A stretch of DNA of 64,000 bases from Chryseobacterium takakiae (GTDB taxonomy: Bacteria; Bacteroidota; Bacteroidia; Flavobacteriales; Weeksellaceae). Made by a program: the position numbers and the translations under genes. Where the stretch lies: assembly GCF_900129385.1 (NCBI RefSeq), contig NZ_FQVO01000011.1, forward strand, positions 62,001 through 126,000. Direction: 5' to 3'. Below, in pieces: positions 62,986-64,000 of the stretch. The notes under the pieces were generated by a model, which saw only the letters and a program-made list of their open reading frames with translations, had not been told where the DNA came from and ran no database searches. Within the stretch, counting starts at the first letter, position 1, and each line of letters starts with the position of its first letter.

Positions 62986-63624
62986 TTACCTGAAAAACGG
63001 ATTATACACTTTCTCAAAACCAATAGTCGTAGGATTTCCGTGGCCTGAGAAAACCTTTGTTTCAGGATCAAGGATAAAAAGTTTCATTGTGATTCCTTCA
63101 ATCAGCTGTTCATAATTCCCTTTAAACAGATCAGTTCTGCCAATGCTTCCCTCAAAAAGAACATCTCCGGAAATCATGAATTTTTGATTCTCATTATGAT
63201 AGATAATACTCCCTGGCGAATGTCCGGGAACATGGTAAATTTTGAATCTTTCACCATCCAGCTCCAGTTCATCATTTTCGCTGATATATCGAATGTCTGC
63301 ATGGATGTGCTCAAGCGTCATCCCGAAACGCATTCCGCTGATCTGGAACATATCAAGCACCTCCTGGTCATCCTTATGCATAAAAACAGGTACTTTAAAA
63401 GTATCGGAAGCCCACTGAAGTCCTAAAATATGATCAATGTGGGCATGGGTTAAAAGGATTTTATTAATTTTTAATTCTTTTTCGCTGATGAAATTTTCCA
63501 GTGTTTTGGTTTCCATATCATTCATATTTCCCGGATCAATCAGCCAGGCATTTTTGTTTTCATTGTAAATGAGGTAGGTGTTTTCACTGGCGAAATTAAA
63601 TACGAAACCTTGTATCTGAAGCAT
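62986..63624 (-). CDS. MBL-fold metallo-hydrolase (glyoxalase II-like)
   Basis: This 212-residue protein has the metallo-beta-lactamase motif LLTHAHIDHILGL, then YHVPGHSPGSIIYH, MISGDVLFEGSIGRTDLF and FSGHGNPTTIGFEK. These give a full two-metal site. Short members of this type are often called hydroxyacylglutathione hydrolase-like; the substrate is not certain. Confidence 0.9.
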   Translation of the reverse strand: MLQIQGFVFNFASENTYLIYNENKNAWLIDPGNMNDMETKTLENFISEKELKINKILLTHAHIDHILGLQWASDTFKVPVFMHKDDQEVLDMFQISGMRFGMTLEHIHADIRYISENDELELDGERFKIYHVPGHSPGSIIYHNENQKFMISGDVLFEGSIGRTDLFKGNYEQLIEGITMKLFILDPETKVFSGHGNPTTIGFEKVYNPFFR

Positions 63625-63647
63625 ATGATTTATATTTTTTTAAGTAA

Positions 63648-63655
63648 CAAATGTA
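63648..63655 (-). promoter_or_regulatory. Candidate -7 box for the MBL-fold gene
   Basis: TACATTTG on the minus strand fits TAnnTTTG, 24 bases before the start at 63624. The -33 element is not evident. Confidence 0.35.
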
Positions 63656-63767
63656 ATCACAAAAGTTTGTGTTTAAAATAGTCAGATCGAAATATTTCCC
63701 AATTAAAATATCATTAAAACCTTTGGATCGGATGAAAAATCTCGCATTTTTCTTTATCTTCGTCATA

Positions 63768-64000
63768 ATGAAAACTTTGCGAATATTTTTACTTACCCTG
63801 AGCGGACTTGTTTTTGGACAGAATATCCAGAGCATTCAGCTGTTTAATCCACAGACCAACGATGAAACGCCGGTTATCTATTTTAACCAGCAGTTGGTTT
63901 TGAGTTTTGATGACCTCACCAATGCCAGCGAAATTTACAGATATACCATCAAACACTACAACAGAAACTGGGAAGACGACAATCTTTTCTTTACCGAATA
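63768..64000 (+). CDS. T9SS plug-type protein (DUF5103), partial
   Basis: The gene starts at ATG 63768 and runs off the window, giving 77 residues. It has a signal peptide (MKTLRIFLLTLSGLVFGQ). NDETPVIYFNQQLVLSFDDL and YRYTIKHYNRNWE then match the start of the DUF5103 family, known as the type IX secretion plug protein domain. An in-frame ATG at 63732 exists but would give an odd double signal. Confidence 0.75.
   Translation, partial: MKTLRIFLLTLSGLVFGQNIQSIQLFNPQTNDETPVIYFNQQLVLSFDDLTNASEIYRYTIKHYNRNWEDDNLFFTE

Overview
The window is chromosomal DNA from a member of the Flavobacteriia, most like Chryseobacterium or a relative in Weeksellaceae. The evidence is a 14-gene complex I (nuo) locus with a short NuoG and separate NuoC and NuoD, two proteins with type IX secretion (T9SS) C-terminal tails, a T9SS plug-type protein at the right edge, RHS proteins with a DUF6443-type N-terminus, and many TAnnTTTG promoter boxes with hardly any Shine-Dalgarno sequence. 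No rRNA or CRISPR array is present.

Layout. 1-1679: one unknown gene, then about 1 kb of degenerate non-coding repeats. 1680-5216: mazG, a FUSC-type membrane protein and two lipoproteins. 5274-12549: a large lipoprotein joining a phosphoesterase to a beta-barrel, an HD-domain protein with a Pycsar-type membrane domain, and a GAF-domain protein. 12613-27078: the nuo operon on the minus strand, nuoA to nuoN, interrupted by one outer-membrane-type gene. 27199-35912: housekeeping genes (an unlisted 58-residue membrane protein, GNAT, zinc peptidase, YigZ, RibD, a DUF349-repeat protein, AroE, an ABC permease, RbfA, methylmalonyl-CoA epimerase).

35974-51828: a tRNA with anticodon CAT, into whose 3' half an AT-rich integrative element of about 15.8 kb has inserted. 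A 43-bp partial tRNA copy marks the right end. The element has an excisionase-like HTH protein, a DUF3987 replication-type ATPase, a tyrosine integrase, a Sak4-like ATPase, a DUF3871 gene split by a frameshift, and a RadC-like protein. It has no capsid, relaxase or conjugation genes, so it looks like a satellite or non-autonomous island.

The best candidate for an undescribed system is a tightly overlapping six-gene minus-strand operon in this island (47032 down to 42361): P-loop nucleotide kinase-like protein, PIN-GNAT-PUA/ASCH-like fusion, ASCH protein, GHKL ATPase, STAS-like (DUF4325-like) protein and a membrane-anchored helical protein. It lies directly after a truncated SIR2-like defence gene. 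A second cargo block (48808-51138) has an XRE regulator divergent from four unknown genes, with paired 12-bp repeats between them.

52159-62827: secreted endonuclease I, then a T9SS protein and two giant RHS-type proteins followed by a small membrane protein that could be an immunity protein. 62986-64000: an MBL-fold hydrolase and the start of the T9SS plug-type protein.
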